From Prochlorococcus sp. HOT208_60m_813B04 (GTDB taxonomy: Bacteria > Cyanobacteriota > Cyanobacteriia > PCC-6307 > Cyanobiaceae), in NCBI GenBank assembly GCA_002025975.1, contig MWOU01000109.1:22313-86312 (forward strand): DNA of 64,000 bases. Reading direction: 5' to 3'. Below the pieces are notes generated by a model. That model did no database searches. It was given only the letters and a program-made list of their open reading frames with translations, and was not told where the DNA came from. Within the stretch, counting starts at the first letter, position 1. Each line of letters opens with the position of its first letter. Of the stretch, positions 16,934 to 26,598 are shown one piece after another. The translations under genes and the position numbers were made by a program.

Positions 16934-18151
16934 ATGGAAATTATTGAAAAAATAAAAACTAATACATCTGATGATAATCTAACAGAAATACAAAAAATCT
17001 GTCTTAATAAATTACAATCAAGCCCTCTTCCTAATCCTAAAAGTGAACTATGGAGACTTTCAAATAAATCAAAATTGTCAAACTTTTTAGATTACACAGT
17101 TAATGAAAAAGATTCAAAATTTGATATACCATATCCCAAAAATTCTCAAAGTACTATTAGATTAATAATTGGTGAGAATTGCCAAATTAAATTAATAAAA
17201 AAAAATTATTCAATACAGCAATTAAGTCAGGATGAAATACAAAAATATATCAAAGAACAGATATCTTTTTTTAAGCAAAACGAAAATTGGAGTGACTTAC
17301 TAAATCTGTCTTTAAGTTGTAAAAATAATATTTTGGGTTTAAAAATAAATGGATCAAAAATTCCTCCCATTGAAATTTTTAGTCATGCATCAAGTAATTC
17401 TTTAAAAGCAAAAACCCTAGTAATATTTTTAGAAAAGAATTGTGATGTTGAATTATTACAAGTAAATCTTGGTAAAGAAAACTCTTCATTATCGCAATCA
17501 ACTTTCTTTTGCTTGAAAGAAAATAGTTCCGTAAATCATGGTGTTGTTTCTTACGGTGAAAAAAGATCCAATCTATTAAATTCTCTCAATGTAATTCAAC
17601 AAAAAAATAGTTCATACAACTTAGGATCTTTACATTTCAGATTCAATTATGCGAGATTTGAAATTAGTATTAAACAAACTGCGGGAAACGCTAAGACAAA
17701 TATCAAAGGTATGCAAATCACAAAAAAAGATGAGCAAATTTCAACCTATACAAAAATAGAATTTAATGGCCCAAATGGATTTCTAGATCAAATTAATAAA
17801 TCACTTGCTGATGATAAATCACATGCAGTATTTGAAGGTTCAATAATAGTTCCGAAAATTGCCCAGAAAACTGATGCTTCTCAATTAAGCAGAAATTTAC
17901 TTTTATCAAATTTCGCACAAATAGATACCAAACCACAATTAGAAATAATTGCTGATGATGTCAAATGCAAACATGGAGCTACAATTTCACAACTAAATGA
18001 AGAAGAACTTTTTTATATGCGGACAAGAGGGATCACATTAACAGAAGCAAGTAAACTACAATTAAGTTCTTACTTTCAAGAAATAATTTCATTTATTCCC
18101 ATTTCAAAAGATAAATGGGATTTGCTTGATAAACTTTTACATGATGATTAA
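16934..18151 (+). CDS. sufD: Fe-S cluster assembly protein SufD
   Basis: 405 residues with the SufB/SufD beta-helix C-terminal half, including D-D-V-K-C-K-H-G-A-T near residue 343. That histidine/cysteine region is the SufD cluster-forming site. The hallmark E-E-L-F-Y-M-R-T-R-G-I comes shortly after. It pairs with SufB and SufC in the SufBC2D complex. The N-terminal third is more divergent and Lys/Asn rich, normal for AT-rich genomes. Its stop overlaps the sufS start (the A of TAA-ATG), so translation is coupled. Confidence 0.95.
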   Translation: MEIIEKIKTNTSDDNLTEIQKICLNKLQSSPLPNPKSELWRLSNKSKLSNFLDYTVNEKDSKFDIPYPKNSQSTIRLIIGENCQIKLIKKNYSIQQLSQDEIQKYIKEQISFFKQNENWSDLLNLSLSCKNNILGLKINGSKIPPIEIFSHASSNSLKAKTLVIFLEKNCDVELLQVNLGKENSSLSQSTFFCLKENSSVNHGVVSYGEKRSNLLNSLNVIQQKNSSYNLGSLHFRFNYARFEISIKQTAGNAKTNIKGMQITKKDEQISTYTKIEFNGPNGFLDQINKSLADDKSHAVFEGSIIVPKIAQKTDASQLSRNLLLSNFAQIDTKPQLEIIADDVKCKHGATISQLNEEELFYMRTRGITLTEASKLQLSSYFQEIISFIPISKDKWDLLDKLLHDD

Positions 18152-19404
18152 TGGAAACGATTCAAAATTTTCCTGAAATAACGAAGAAAGACTTTCCTCT
18201 TTTAAATAAGAACTTAAAAAGTAATGAGCAAATTATTTATTTAGACCATGCTGCAACCACACAAAAACCAATACAAGTTTTAAAAAAAATTGATGAATAT
18301 TACAAAAACTTTAATGCCAATGTACATAGAGGGGCACATCAATTAAGTGCTAAAGCAACAGAAGAATTTGAAAATGCACGATATTTAATTAGTAAATATA
18401 TAAAAGCGAATTCAGCAAAAGAAATTATTTTCACTAGAAATGCTACTGAGGCAATCAATCTAGTAGCTAGATCGTGGGGCGAATATTCATTAAAAGAAAA
18501 CGATGAAATTCTCTTATCAATAATGGAACATCATAGCAATATTGTTCCATGGCAAATGGTTGCAGCAAAAAATAAATGCAAATTAAAATTTATAGGTATA
18601 GATAAAGATGGAAAATTAGATATAGATGACTTTAAATCAAAACTAACATCTAGAACTAAACTTGTTAGCCTAGTACATGTTAGTAATACACTAGGTTGCT
18701 GTAATCCAATCAAAGAAATAACTAAATTAGCTAAACAAAAAGGTTCTTTAGTGTTAATAGATGCATGCCAAAGTTTGGCACATCAAGAAATAGATGTGTT
18801 TGATCTTAATATAGATTTTTTAGCTGGATCAGGACATAAACTTTGCGGTCCTACAGGTATTGGTTTCCTCTGGTCAAGAAAAGAAATCCTAGAAAAAATT
18901 CCTCCTCTCTTTGGAGGTGGCGAAATGATTCAAGATGTTTTTGAAGAGACAAGTACTTGGGCAGAGCTACCACACAAATTTGAAGCTGGAACTCCAGCCA
19001 TTGCAGAAGCAATAGGTCTTGCAGAAGCAATTAATTATATTAACAATATTGGATTGAATGAAATTCATGAATATGAAAATACTATTACTAAATACTTATT
19101 TGAAAAATTAAATCAAATAGAAAATATTGAAATCATTGGTCCATCGCCGGAGATAGATCCAGACAGAGCCTCACTCGCCACTTTTTATATAAAAAATATA
19201 CATTCAAATGATATTGCTGAAATTCTTGATTCAAAAGGAATTTGCATCAGAAGCGGCCACCATTGCTGTCAACCTCTTCACAGATACATTGGAATTAAAT
19301 CAACAGCTAGAATCAGCATGAATTTCACAACCAATAAGGAAGAAATTGATATGTTTATAGAAAAACTAAAAGATACTATTGATTTTCTAAAATTCAATTC
19401 TTAA
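18151..19404 (+). CDS. sufS: Cysteine desulfurase SufS
   Basis: 417 residues, PLP-dependent class V fold. The N-terminal Y-L-D-H-A-A-T-T-Q-K-P is near 30-40. The Schiff-base lysine lies in A-G-S-G-H-K-L-C-G-P-T-G near residue 230. The catalytic cysteine is in the group II motif R-S-G-H-H-C-C-Q-P near residue 370. It releases sulfur from cysteine as a persulfide for the SufBCD scaffold. No sufE is adjacent. It is the last gene of the operon and converges, with a 4-base overlap, on the S9 peptidase gene. Confidence 0.96.
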   Translation: METIQNFPEITKKDFPLLNKNLKSNEQIIYLDHAATTQKPIQVLKKIDEYYKNFNANVHRGAHQLSAKATEEFENARYLISKYIKANSAKEIIFTRNATEAINLVARSWGEYSLKENDEILLSIMEHHSNIVPWQMVAAKNKCKLKFIGIDKDGKLDIDDFKSKLTSRTKLVSLVHVSNTLGCCNPIKEITKLAKQKGSLVLIDACQSLAHQEIDVFDLNIDFLAGSGHKLCGPTGIGFLWSRKEILEKIPPLFGGGEMIQDVFEETSTWAELPHKFEAGTPAIAEAIGLAEAINYINNIGLNEIHEYENTITKYLFEKLNQIENIEIIGPSPEIDPDRASLATFYIKNIHSNDIAEILDSKGICIRSGHHCCQPLHRYIGIKSTARISMNFTTNKEEIDMFIEKLKDTIDFLKFNS

Positions 19405-21326
19405 ATATTCAAAGCATTTTTTAAGAATTCCTGAGATTTTTGCATTACTACTTCTTTATTTTCAATATTTCTAAAACCATGCCCTTCATTATCAAAAAAA
19501 ACAACTTCTGAATATTTATTATTCTGAATCAAAATTTCTTGAATTTTTAAAGTTTGTTTATAAGAAATAACTGTATCTTTTTTTCCATGAAACAATAAAA
19601 TAGGTTTTTTTATTTTGTTAATATGATTTATCGGTGATCTATTTATATAATCATCATGGTTTTTTGCATAATTGCCTACCAAAGAATTTAAATAATCTTT
19701 TTCAAACCTATGAGTGTTGTAATGCATATCCTTCAAATCAATAACAGGATATTTACAAATTGCTGCTGTAAAAATAGACCCACATAATAAACAATTCAAG
19801 GCAGTTAAACCACCAGCACTATTCCCAAAAATTACTACTTTTTCACTATCAACTTGATTTGATTTAATCAATTCAAGAGCTAGTGCTTTGCAATCATAAG
19901 AATCAACAATACCCCATTTATAATTCAACCTCTCTCTATATGCTTTGCCAAATCCTGATGATCCTCCATAATTGACTTCAGCAACAAAAAATCCCTTCGA
20001 GGTCCAATATTGAACTTCAGAATTATATGATCCATCAAAACATGAAGTTGGCCCGCTATGTGCCCTAACAAGGAGCGGTGGCTTTCCAAAAGTTTCAACA
20101 AGCGGCTTATAAAGAAAAGAATGAGTAGTTTTATCTTCAAAACCTTTAAACCAAAATGTTTCAGGTTTTGAACAATCTTTTATATATTCAAAATTTATTT
20201 CCTCAAAAACATTTGATAAAACTTTTTTTGCAAAATCAATCTCAAATACAATTCCCAAAAAATCAGATCCATAACCTTTTAAAAGAACTTTTTTTCGAAA
20301 AACACTGAAATCACTTATTGAGGTAAAAGGAGTAGAAAATTCATTAACAAATTCAAGATCTTTATATTGTTCCACTATTAAACTATTTTCTTTTTTTGCT
20401 ACACAAAATAAATTTTTTATAGTACCTGAAAAAAATGTTTTTCCAGAGACCCATTGTGGTGCTCCATATTCAATCAAATTCCTCTCGACTCTTTTCTTAA
20501 TAAAAATATTCTCAATTTCGCTAACATCTAAAAACAATAAGTTCCACCATCCAGAACTATCTTCGGAACATACCAAATGTGTTTCACTTATCCAATAGGG
20601 TTGACAAAAAGAAACGTTTTTTTTTGAATTTATCAGCTTATTTGAGAATTTTTTTATTTTTTGTATCTCGCCATCTAAATTTATTTGAGCAAAAAACAGC
20701 TCATTTTTCTCCCAGGGCATATGTGGCGCTTCCCACTCTATCCAAGAAAGTAAGTTGGCAGATGTATTAGAAGATAATTCTCCAGCAAAATTTTTAAATC
20801 TTTTTATTCGATGAATATTTTGTTTGGTTTTTTTTAAATTTAAAGAAAATAAATAATCTCTATTATTTATTTCGCAAATTCCATACAATAAATTTTTTTC
20901 AGAAATGACAAATGAAGAATCAAAATTTACATCAATTGATTTAGATAGTTGTCTAGGTTCTTGAACTGAAATGAGATATTTTTTTTGGCTTCTATAAGTT
21001 GACTCTGCCTCTTTAAAAATTTGAAACCATATTGCCTTGGTAATCTGATCTATCCATATCAAATAAAAATTATTTTTAAAATTTATACATTTATAAGATT
21101 TACCACCATATCCATGAAAATTATTTTTAATATTGTATTTTTTACTTGTTAATTGCTGGGGAAACGCTTCTTTGAAATTAAATGGTCTTGCAAAAATGGC
21201 ATTTTCATTTTGACCTTGACCAACAACATCAATCCAAAAAATGGTATCCCTAATAATAGTTAATTCCTTGAAAGCATTTTTTTTATATTCAGTTTGACTG
21301 ACTTTTAAATTATCATCATTACTCAT
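19401..21326 (-). CDS. Prolyl oligopeptidase family (S9) serine peptidase
   Basis: 641 residues. The first ~370 residues show a beta-propeller-like, strand-rich composition with many aromatic residues. The C-terminal ~250 residues are an alpha/beta hydrolase: nucleophile loop F-G-N-S-A-G-G with S503, catalytic aspartate likely in H-G-K-K-D-T-V-I, and histidine in N-E-G-H-G-F. Layout and length match acylaminoacyl-peptidase/dipeptidyl-peptidase-like S9 enzymes. No signal peptide is seen, so it is probably cytosolic and acts on short peptides. It is convergent with sufS and divergent from def with a 76-base gap. Confidence 0.9.
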   Translation of the reverse strand: MSNDDNLKVSQTEYKKNAFKELTIIRDTIFWIDVVGQGQNENAIFARPFNFKEAFPQQLTSKKYNIKNNFHGYGGKSYKCINFKNNFYLIWIDQITKAIWFQIFKEAESTYRSQKKYLISVQEPRQLSKSIDVNFDSSFVISEKNLLYGICEINNRDYLFSLNLKKTKQNIHRIKRFKNFAGELSSNTSANLLSWIEWEAPHMPWEKNELFFAQINLDGEIQKIKKFSNKLINSKKNVSFCQPYWISETHLVCSEDSSGWWNLLFLDVSEIENIFIKKRVERNLIEYGAPQWVSGKTFFSGTIKNLFCVAKKENSLIVEQYKDLEFVNEFSTPFTSISDFSVFRKKVLLKGYGSDFLGIVFEIDFAKKVLSNVFEEINFEYIKDCSKPETFWFKGFEDKTTHSFLYKPLVETFGKPPLLVRAHSGPTSCFDGSYNSEVQYWTSKGFFVAEVNYGGSSGFGKAYRERLNYKWGIVDSYDCKALALELIKSNQVDSEKVVIFGNSAGGLTALNCLLCGSIFTAAICKYPVIDLKDMHYNTHRFEKDYLNSLVGNYAKNHDDYINRSPINHINKIKKPILLFHGKKDTVISYKQTLKIQEILIQNNKYSEVVFFDNEGHGFRNIENKEVVMQKSQEFLKNALNI

Positions 21327-21402
21327 TTATAAAAATATAAAGAAAGTAAATTAAAGTGCTAGTATTTTTATAGCTAAACTTTTAATTAAAAACTTTTTTA
21401 AC

Positions 21403-22008
21403 GTGGCAAACCATTTCTCACAACTTGCAAAAAAGTCAAGAACAAATGGAAGCTCAGAAAAAATTGCAAAAGAACAAACAGGTAAGCCATCTCTAGATAT
21501 TTATAAACTTGGTGATGATGTATTAAGACAAAATTCCAAAAGAATAACTAAGGTTGACGAATCGGTTAGAAAACTTGCTAGAGAAATGCTTCAAAGCATG
21601 TATGCAGCTAAAGGAATTGGACTTGCCGCACCTCAAATTGGTATCAACAAAGAGCTTCTTGTTATAGATGTAAATTTTGAAGATTCAGCAGCAGAACCTC
21701 TAATATTAATCAATCCAGAAATTACAGACTTTGGAACAACCCTTAATTCATACGAAGAAGGCTGCTTGAGTATACCTGGCGTCTATTTGAATGTAGTGAG
21801 ACCATCAACTATAAAATTAAAATTTAGAGATGAAATGGGACGACCACGTAAAATGAAAGCAGATGGACTTCTGGCGAGGTGTATTCAACACGAAATGGAT
21901 CACTTAAATGGAATATTATTTGTAGATAGAGTTACATCAAAAGATGATTTGAACAAAGAACTTTTAAAAGAAGGGTTTAACGAAAAAGACGTTATCTCAA
22001 TTAATTAA
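21403..22008 (+). CDS. def: Peptide deformylase
   Basis: 201 residues from a GTG at 21403. All three deformylase motifs are present: G-I-G-L-A-A-P-Q-I-G near 73-82, E-E-G-C-L-S-I-P-G near 120-128 with the metal-ligand cysteine, and Q-H-E-M-D-H-L-N-G near 164-172 with the two ligand histidines and catalytic glutamate. It removes the N-formyl group from new proteins, including plastid-like photosystem subunits. The N-terminal ~25 residues ahead of the fold are longer than in E. coli. The HIT-family gene follows after 4 bases, so the two are probably co-transcribed. Confidence 0.96.
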   Translation: MANHFSQLAKKSRTNGSSEKIAKEQTGKPSLDIYKLGDDVLRQNSKRITKVDESVRKLAREMLQSMYAAKGIGLAAPQIGINKELLVIDVNFEDSAAEPLILINPEITDFGTTLNSYEEGCLSIPGVYLNVVRPSTIKLKFRDEMGRPRKMKADGLLARCIQHEMDHLNGILFVDRVTSKDDLNKELLKEGFNEKDVISIN

Positions 22009-22012
22009 TTTA

Positions 22013-22354
22013 ATGACTGAAACAACAATATTTCAAAAAATCATTAATGAAGAAATACCCTGCGATAAGCTTTATGAAGATAAGTTTTGTATTGCGTTTA
22101 ATGATATCCAAGCACAAGCTCCAGTACATTTTTTAGTGATTCCTAAAAAGCCAATAATCAGTTTATTAGAGTGTATTGAGCAAGATGCAAATTTGTTAGG
22201 GCATTTACTTTTTGTTGGTAGCAAAATAGCTAAATCAAAAAATTTAACTAATTGGAGAACAGTAATTAATACTGGAGCAGAATCGGGACAAACAGTTTTT
22301 CATTTACATATTCATTTTTTATCTGGAAGAAAAATGAATTGGCCTCCAGGTTAA
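22013..22354 (+). CDS. HIT family (HinT-like) nucleotide-binding protein
   Basis: 113 residues, typical HinT size. The N-terminal I-F-Q-K-I-I-N-E-E-I-P is the standard HinT opening. The histidine triad near the C-terminus reads V-F-H-L-H-I-H-F (H-x-H-x-H). In the family it acts as a purine nucleoside phosphoramidase. It follows def by 4 bases. Confidence 0.95.
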   Translation: MTETTIFQKIINEEIPCDKLYEDKFCIAFNDIQAQAPVHFLVIPKKPIISLLECIEQDANLLGHLLFVGSKIAKSKNLTNWRTVINTGAESGQTVFHLHIHFLSGRKMNWPPG

Positions 22355-22400
22355 AACTCTCGAAAGAAATATTAATGGGTTATAAATAAATAAAAACAAA

Positions 22401-22679
22401 ATGAATACTCCTGAATCCTTTAATACAGAATCTAAAAATTTATTCAATTTAATTTCAAAAAATTGGGAAGAGCTAGATGACTCGCTCAAAACTAAGTTAA
22501 TAAAAATTTGGAACGTAATAACTTATAAATGGCAATTACAAATTTTATTTAATTTACCTTTTCTACTATGGTGGGCATTAGATAAATCTTTTCCAAAAGT
22601 TCATGAATTTGATGCAACAATCTTGAATTACTTGAATTTACCTGAGTGGGCACTTTCATTTATTGGGTTTGGTCAATAG
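22401..22679 (+). CDS. Small hypothetical protein with a hydrophobic helix
   Basis: 92 residues. An acidic, Asn-rich N-terminus is followed by an amphipathic stretch (I-K-I-W-N-V-I-T-Y-K-W-Q) and a hydrophobic region (about 52-63, L-Q-I-L-F-N-L-P-F-L-L-W-W-A-L) that may insert into the membrane. It ends with P-E-W-A-L-S-F-I-G-F-G-Q. It lies on the same strand between the HIT gene and the ABC exporter with 40-50 base gaps. No family recognised. It could be an accessory to the exporter, which is inference from position only. Confidence 0.65.
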   Translation: MNTPESFNTESKNLFNLISKNWEELDDSLKTKLIKIWNVITYKWQLQILFNLPFLLWWALDKSFPKVHEFDATILNYLNLPEWALSFIGFGQ

Positions 22680-22721
22680 ACTGCTAAAAGTTATAATTTA
22701 TTCCATAACATTAGTCGAGTA

Positions 22722-24704
22722 ATGAATAAAGCAGTTAATAATAAATCTAAAATAGTTTACCAATTACAAAAATTAAGGAAGCTATCTCAGCCTTTTTTTC
22801 TTCCCATAGATCAATGTAATGGTTTCCAATTCATATGGCTCTTGATTTCTCTTTTATTTTGTGTTGGTGGAGTAGTACTTGTTGGTCTTACAGGAATAAT
22901 AAGTTTTTTTGAAAGCTTTCAACCAATTTTTCTTGAAAAATATTTCGGAGGTGTAGTAAGTACTGTCAATTCAATTTGGGCTGGGAGTTGGGGATTGCTT
23001 TTCTCTGCATTATTTCTAATTGGATCAGGAAGCTTTTTTAGCTTAAGACGTCAATTAAAAAACCGTAGATGGTTACATTGGTTATTCCTTGCGATAATTG
23101 TATTCATGCTTTTAGCTGTAAACGGAATAAACGCAGGTATTGGATTCATTGCAAGAGATTTAACAAATGCTTTAGTAGAAAAACAAGAAGATGGATTTTA
23201 TCGGATATTAGGGATTTACGCTTGTTGTTTCGCTGTTGCTCTACCAATACGGGTTTCCCAAATATTTTTTACATATAAGTTAGGAATAATTTGGAGAGAA
23301 TGGCTTTCAAAAAGTCTAGTCAAAGATTATATGACTAATAAAGCTTATTACCAGTTAAATCCTAATGATGAAGAACAAACAGATGTAGATAATCCCGATC
23401 AAAGAATCACAGATGATACCCGAGCTTTTACCGGGCAAAGTCTCTCTTTCACATTAGGTATTTTTGATGCCCTACTAACATTTTCACTTAATATTCTTAT
23501 TTTATGGAGTATTAGTACAACACTTACTTTTTCTTTATTTGGTTACGCCGCATTTGCAACTTCTATCCTCTTAATTGCTGGAAAAAATCTTGTAAAGATT
23601 GACTTTGATCAACTCAGATATGAAGCAGATTTTCGATATGGCTTAGTACATATTCGAGATAATGCTGAATCAATAGCCTTTTACTCTGGAGAGAATCCTG
23701 AGCGAAGTGAAACTGAAAGACGCTTAGGAGAAGTGGTGAGAAACTTTAATTTACTGATTATATGGAGAGTAATAATAGACGTAATGAGAAGATCCATTAA
23801 TTATGCTGGAAATTTCTTTCCATATTTAATAATGGCAATCCCTTACTTTAAAGGTGATATTGATTATGGACGCTTTATTCAGGCAAGCTTTGCATTTGGA
23901 ATGGTTGAAGGTTCGTTATTTTTCATTGTTAATCAAATCGAAGAACTTGCAAAATTTACTGCTGGTATTGGCAGATTAGAAGGATTCCAATCAAAAGTTG
24001 AATCCATTAGTCAAACCAACCCAACAAGCAATCAAAACGTTATTTCAGATTACCCCTCAATTCTTATTAATAATGCTGACCTATGCCCACCAGGATCAAA
24101 TAAAACAATAATTAAAAATTTAAATTTAAGCATCGACAATAATCAATCACTGTTGGTTGTAGGACCATCTGGGTGCGGTAAAACATCTTTACTAAGAATG
24201 ATTAGTGGTTTATGGGAACCAGATCAGGGAGTAATAAAAAAACCAAAAATTGGAGAATTATTATTCATACCTCAAAAACCATATATGTTGTTAGGTTCTT
24301 TAAGGGAACAATTATGTTATCCCACAGAAGTTAAGAAATTTAGTGATGAACATTTGACTTCTGTACTTCATGAAGTAAATTTACAAACCCTAGTAGATCG
24401 ATATCCTAATCTTGATATCAAACAAGATTGGCCGCGAATTCTTTCCCTAGGCGAACAGCAAAGATTGGCTTTTGCAAGACTATTACTAAATTCTCCAAGA
24501 TTTGCAGTACTTGATGAAGCAACAAGTGCTTTAGATATTAACACTGAAAAAAAACTATATAGTTTACTAAAGGAACGAGAACTTTCTCTTATTAGTGTTG
24601 GACATAGACCTAGCTTAAAAGATTTTCACGAGAATATTTTAGAATTAAATGGACAAGGAGACTGGAAATTATTGACTTCCGATAAGTATAATTTTAAGGA
24701 TTAG
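22722..24704 (+). CDS. ABC transporter, fused permease and ATPase (SbmA/BacA-ABCD type)
   Basis: 660 residues. Four to six membrane spans lie in the first ~400, and the ATPase domain from about 430. The permease half contains the segment around E-R-S-E-T-E-R-R-L-G and Y-G-R-F-I-Q-A typical of the SbmA/BacA-like, ABCD-related family (YddA type). Walker A is G-P-S-G-C-G-K-T-S near residue 483. The signature reads L-S-L-G-E-Q-Q-R-L-A-F and Walker B F-A-V-L-D-E-A-T-S-A-L-D. A related protein in cyanobacteria has been linked to vitamin B12 or peptide uptake. The substrate here is not evident. The hli gene follows after 8 bases, suggesting stress-linked co-expression. Confidence 0.88.
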   Translation: MNKAVNNKSKIVYQLQKLRKLSQPFFLPIDQCNGFQFIWLLISLLFCVGGVVLVGLTGIISFFESFQPIFLEKYFGGVVSTVNSIWAGSWGLLFSALFLIGSGSFFSLRRQLKNRRWLHWLFLAIIVFMLLAVNGINAGIGFIARDLTNALVEKQEDGFYRILGIYACCFAVALPIRVSQIFFTYKLGIIWREWLSKSLVKDYMTNKAYYQLNPNDEEQTDVDNPDQRITDDTRAFTGQSLSFTLGIFDALLTFSLNILILWSISTTLTFSLFGYAAFATSILLIAGKNLVKIDFDQLRYEADFRYGLVHIRDNAESIAFYSGENPERSETERRLGEVVRNFNLLIIWRVIIDVMRRSINYAGNFFPYLIMAIPYFKGDIDYGRFIQASFAFGMVEGSLFFIVNQIEELAKFTAGIGRLEGFQSKVESISQTNPTSNQNVISDYPSILINNADLCPPGSNKTIIKNLNLSIDNNQSLLVVGPSGCGKTSLLRMISGLWEPDQGVIKKPKIGELLFIPQKPYMLLGSLREQLCYPTEVKKFSDEHLTSVLHEVNLQTLVDRYPNLDIKQDWPRILSLGEQQRLAFARLLLNSPRFAVLDEATSALDINTEKKLYSLLKERELSLISVGHRPSLKDFHENILELNGQGDWKLLTSDKYNFKD

Positions 24705-24712
24705 AAAAAAAA

Positions 24713-24988
24713 ATGAATTCTAAAGAAGAACAAACTAACTCAGAAGTCACTAATTTAGACAATGATAGTTATGTAGAACAACAGAAAGATTCAAATTACA
24801 TCGATGAACAAATTAGAGAAGATAAATTAGATGAAGAATCTATAGAAATTAAAGATGAATACAAATTTGGTTGGAGTAGGTATTCTGAAATAACTAATGG
24901 AAGGTTCGCAATGATTGGGTTCCTTGCAATAATATTAATTGAATTATTTAGTAAACAATCTTTTTTAAAATGGGCAGGAATCTTATAA
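24713..24988 (+). CDS. hli: High-light-inducible (Hli/Scp) chlorophyll-binding protein
   Basis: 91 residues. The C-terminal half is a one-helix Hli domain: W-S-R-Y-S-E-I-T-N-G-R-F-A-M-I-G-F-L-A-I-I. The E-x-x-N-x-R chlorophyll-ligand motif is intact near 60-65. The first ~48 residues are strongly acidic (many Glu, Asp, Asn) and predicted disordered, longer than in the short Hlips of about 35-50 residues. Hlips bind chlorophyll and carotenoid and protect photosystem assembly under stress. It follows the ABC exporter by 8 bases and converges directly on the Ycf66 gene. Confidence 0.93.
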   Translation: MNSKEEQTNSEVTNLDNDSYVEQQKDSNYIDEQIREDKLDEESIEIKDEYKFGWSRYSEITNGRFAMIGFLAIILIELFSKQSFLKWAGIL

Positions 24989-25918
24989 TTAATCATCAAA
25001 TCTAGAACTGTTATCTCTTGGTTTTTTCTTGTTTGTTCCAACGTTATATCTACTATTTTGATTTTTTGAACTTGATCTAGCTGATGAGCTTACTCTACGA
25101 GTTTCACGTGTTTTTTTGGCTTGATTAGCATCTTTAAATGAAGCATCTTCTACTTGAGCTGCAGAAGTTTGCTGTCTAATAGGGGATCTAGTAGGTTTCT
25201 TTCTTAATGGAGAAGAATCGCTAGGAGTAGAGGTATTATCTCGTCGAGAAACTGTACGATTCATTGTGGGTCTTGAACCTGTTTTAACCTCATCGCGAGA
25301 CAAATTTCTTCTTTCACCAAAGTTATTTGTTTCTGATTGTTTCCTATTTCTATCTTCAGAAGTCTGTCTTCTCCTTCTTAAAGGCTCGTCATTTTCAAAC
25401 TGACTTATTTCCCTTGTAGATGGCCTACTTCTGCTTGCTGCAGCAGAGGGTATAGCTCTTGAAACATTCCTCCTACGAGATCTCCCCTCCGTATAGTCTT
25501 CTTCAAATTCATCTTCTTGAGGTTTAAATCTTCTAGATGGTCTTTCAGATTCTTCAAACCTATCATAATCTTCATTGAATCGACCTCTAGAATTTCTTGG
25601 AACATCAGAAATAGGATCATCATCAAAATAAGATGACCTTCTAGCTTGATCAGTAGCAACTCCCCTCAATCGCACACTTTCATATGCGAAAAAAACTGTA
25701 GTTCCTGCTAATAAAAACTGACCAAACTGAAGGATAGGATCTAACCTCCAGCCTTGAAAAAATAATATTCCTCCGCACAAAAGTCCAATTGCTGCGAAGA
25801 AAACATCATAATCCCGAGCCAAGGCAGGCTTAAAGGACCTCAAAAAATAAAGGCCTCCTCCACATACCGCGAGAACTATTCCAACAATACTGGCCCAATT
25901 GAGACTAGCATTGACCAC
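24989..25918 (-). CDS. ycf66: Ycf66 family protein with long basic, disordered tail
   Basis: 309 residues. The N-terminal ~85 residues hold three hydrophobic segments (I-V-G-I-V-L-A-V-C-G-G-G-L-Y-F-L, A-A-I-G-L-L-C-G-G-I-L-F-F, and F-L-L-A-G-T-T-V-F-F-A-Y-E-S-V) that match the Ycf66 membrane domain, ending with the conserved E-S-V-R-L-R-G. The remaining ~220 residues are low complexity, rich in Arg, Ser, Asp and Asn. The tail is variable in the family. Function unknown; a thylakoid role is inferred from its conserved place beside psbX. It is convergent with hli, with no bases between the stop codons. Confidence 0.9.
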   Translation of the reverse strand: MVNASLNWASIVGIVLAVCGGGLYFLRSFKPALARDYDVFFAAIGLLCGGILFFQGWRLDPILQFGQFLLAGTTVFFAYESVRLRGVATDQARRSSYFDDDPISDVPRNSRGRFNEDYDRFEESERPSRRFKPQEDEFEEDYTEGRSRRRNVSRAIPSAAASRSRPSTREISQFENDEPLRRRRQTSEDRNRKQSETNNFGERRNLSRDEVKTGSRPTMNRTVSRRDNTSTPSDSSPLRKKPTRSPIRQQTSAAQVEDASFKDANQAKKTRETRRVSSSARSSSKNQNSRYNVGTNKKKPRDNSSRFDD

Positions 25919-25998
25919 ATTCTTTCTCCAAAAATTTATTTTTTAAAGGGTTACTTATATCCCCTATATATATAGTGTACTTAAAACTTCTACAAAAA

Positions 25999-26184
25999 CT
26001 AGCGTCTTCCAGTAGAAGTACGATCGAGGGAATCTTTCTGGCTGACAAAAATCAAAAATGCAGTGGCAGGAATAACGATAAGTAAGGCAGCAGCAATAAA
26101 ACTACCTATCATTCCCACTGCGGAATTATTTGCAACTTCAGCAGAAAAATCTGCGACTAGTAATAAATTTGAGATTTGAAACAC
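25999..26184 (-). CDS. psbX: Photosystem II protein PsbX
   Basis: 61 residues. It has one membrane helix (about 23-48, [21 protein letters not shown]) followed by the stromal-side end [15 protein letters not shown], which is the recognisable Prochlorococcus PsbX end. PsbX is a small intrinsic subunit next to cytochrome b559 that helps quinone exchange. It lies 80 bases upstream of ycf66 on the same strand, an order found in other cyanobacteria, and is divergent from yggT. Confidence 0.93.
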   Translation of the reverse strand: MFQISNLLLVADFSAEVANNSAVGMIGSFIAAALLIVIPATAFLIFVSQKDSLDRTSTGRR

Positions 26185-26265
26185 TTTTTAAATATTAAAT
26201 TCTCAATTTATAATACGAATTAAATACGTTTCAATGGGTTATTTATTAAGATGAATTAAATAATT

Positions 26266-26580
26266 GTGATTTCCTTGCTTGTAAACTCTCTTCAAATTTT
26301 AGATATTACTTTAGGAATTTCTCTTTCATATCTAACTATAGTTTTTCTAATAAGATTAATACTTACTTGGTACCCAAAAATTGATTTAAGTAAAGGTTTT
26401 TGGTTATTAGTTTCAATACCATCGAGCTCTATTCTTAATTTAACAAGAAAACTAATTCCTCCTATTGGAGGCGTTGATGTTGGACCCGTAATTTGGATCG
26501 GATTTATAAGCTTTTTAAGAGAAATATTAGTCGGTCAGCAAGGGCTTATAAAACTTGCATTGCATACACATATTTTATAG
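26266..26580 (+). CDS. YggT family membrane protein
   Basis: 104 residues from a GTG. It is the short, one-repeat form of YggT: a hydrophobic segment, the conserved L-I-R-L-I-L-T-W-Y-P-K near 28-38, then a second span with P-I-G-G-V-D-V-G-P-V-I-W-I-G near residues 69-82. Family members in chloroplasts and cyanobacteria (Ycf19/CCB3-like) have been tied to nucleoid distribution or cytochrome b6 haem attachment. It is divergent from psbX with an 81-base gap and converges on accC. Confidence 0.9.
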   Translation: MISLLVNSLQILDITLGISLSYLTIVFLIRLILTWYPKIDLSKGFWLLVSIPSSSILNLTRKLIPPIGGVDVGPVIWIGFISFLREILVGQQGLIKLALHTHIL

Positions 26581-26598
26581 TAATCATTTAATTATCTC

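Noticed and set aside
25405..25659. A minus-strand frame of 84 codons inside ycf66
   Set aside because: It is an alternative frame in the low-complexity Ycf66 tail, rich in Met, Leu and Lys, with no family features.
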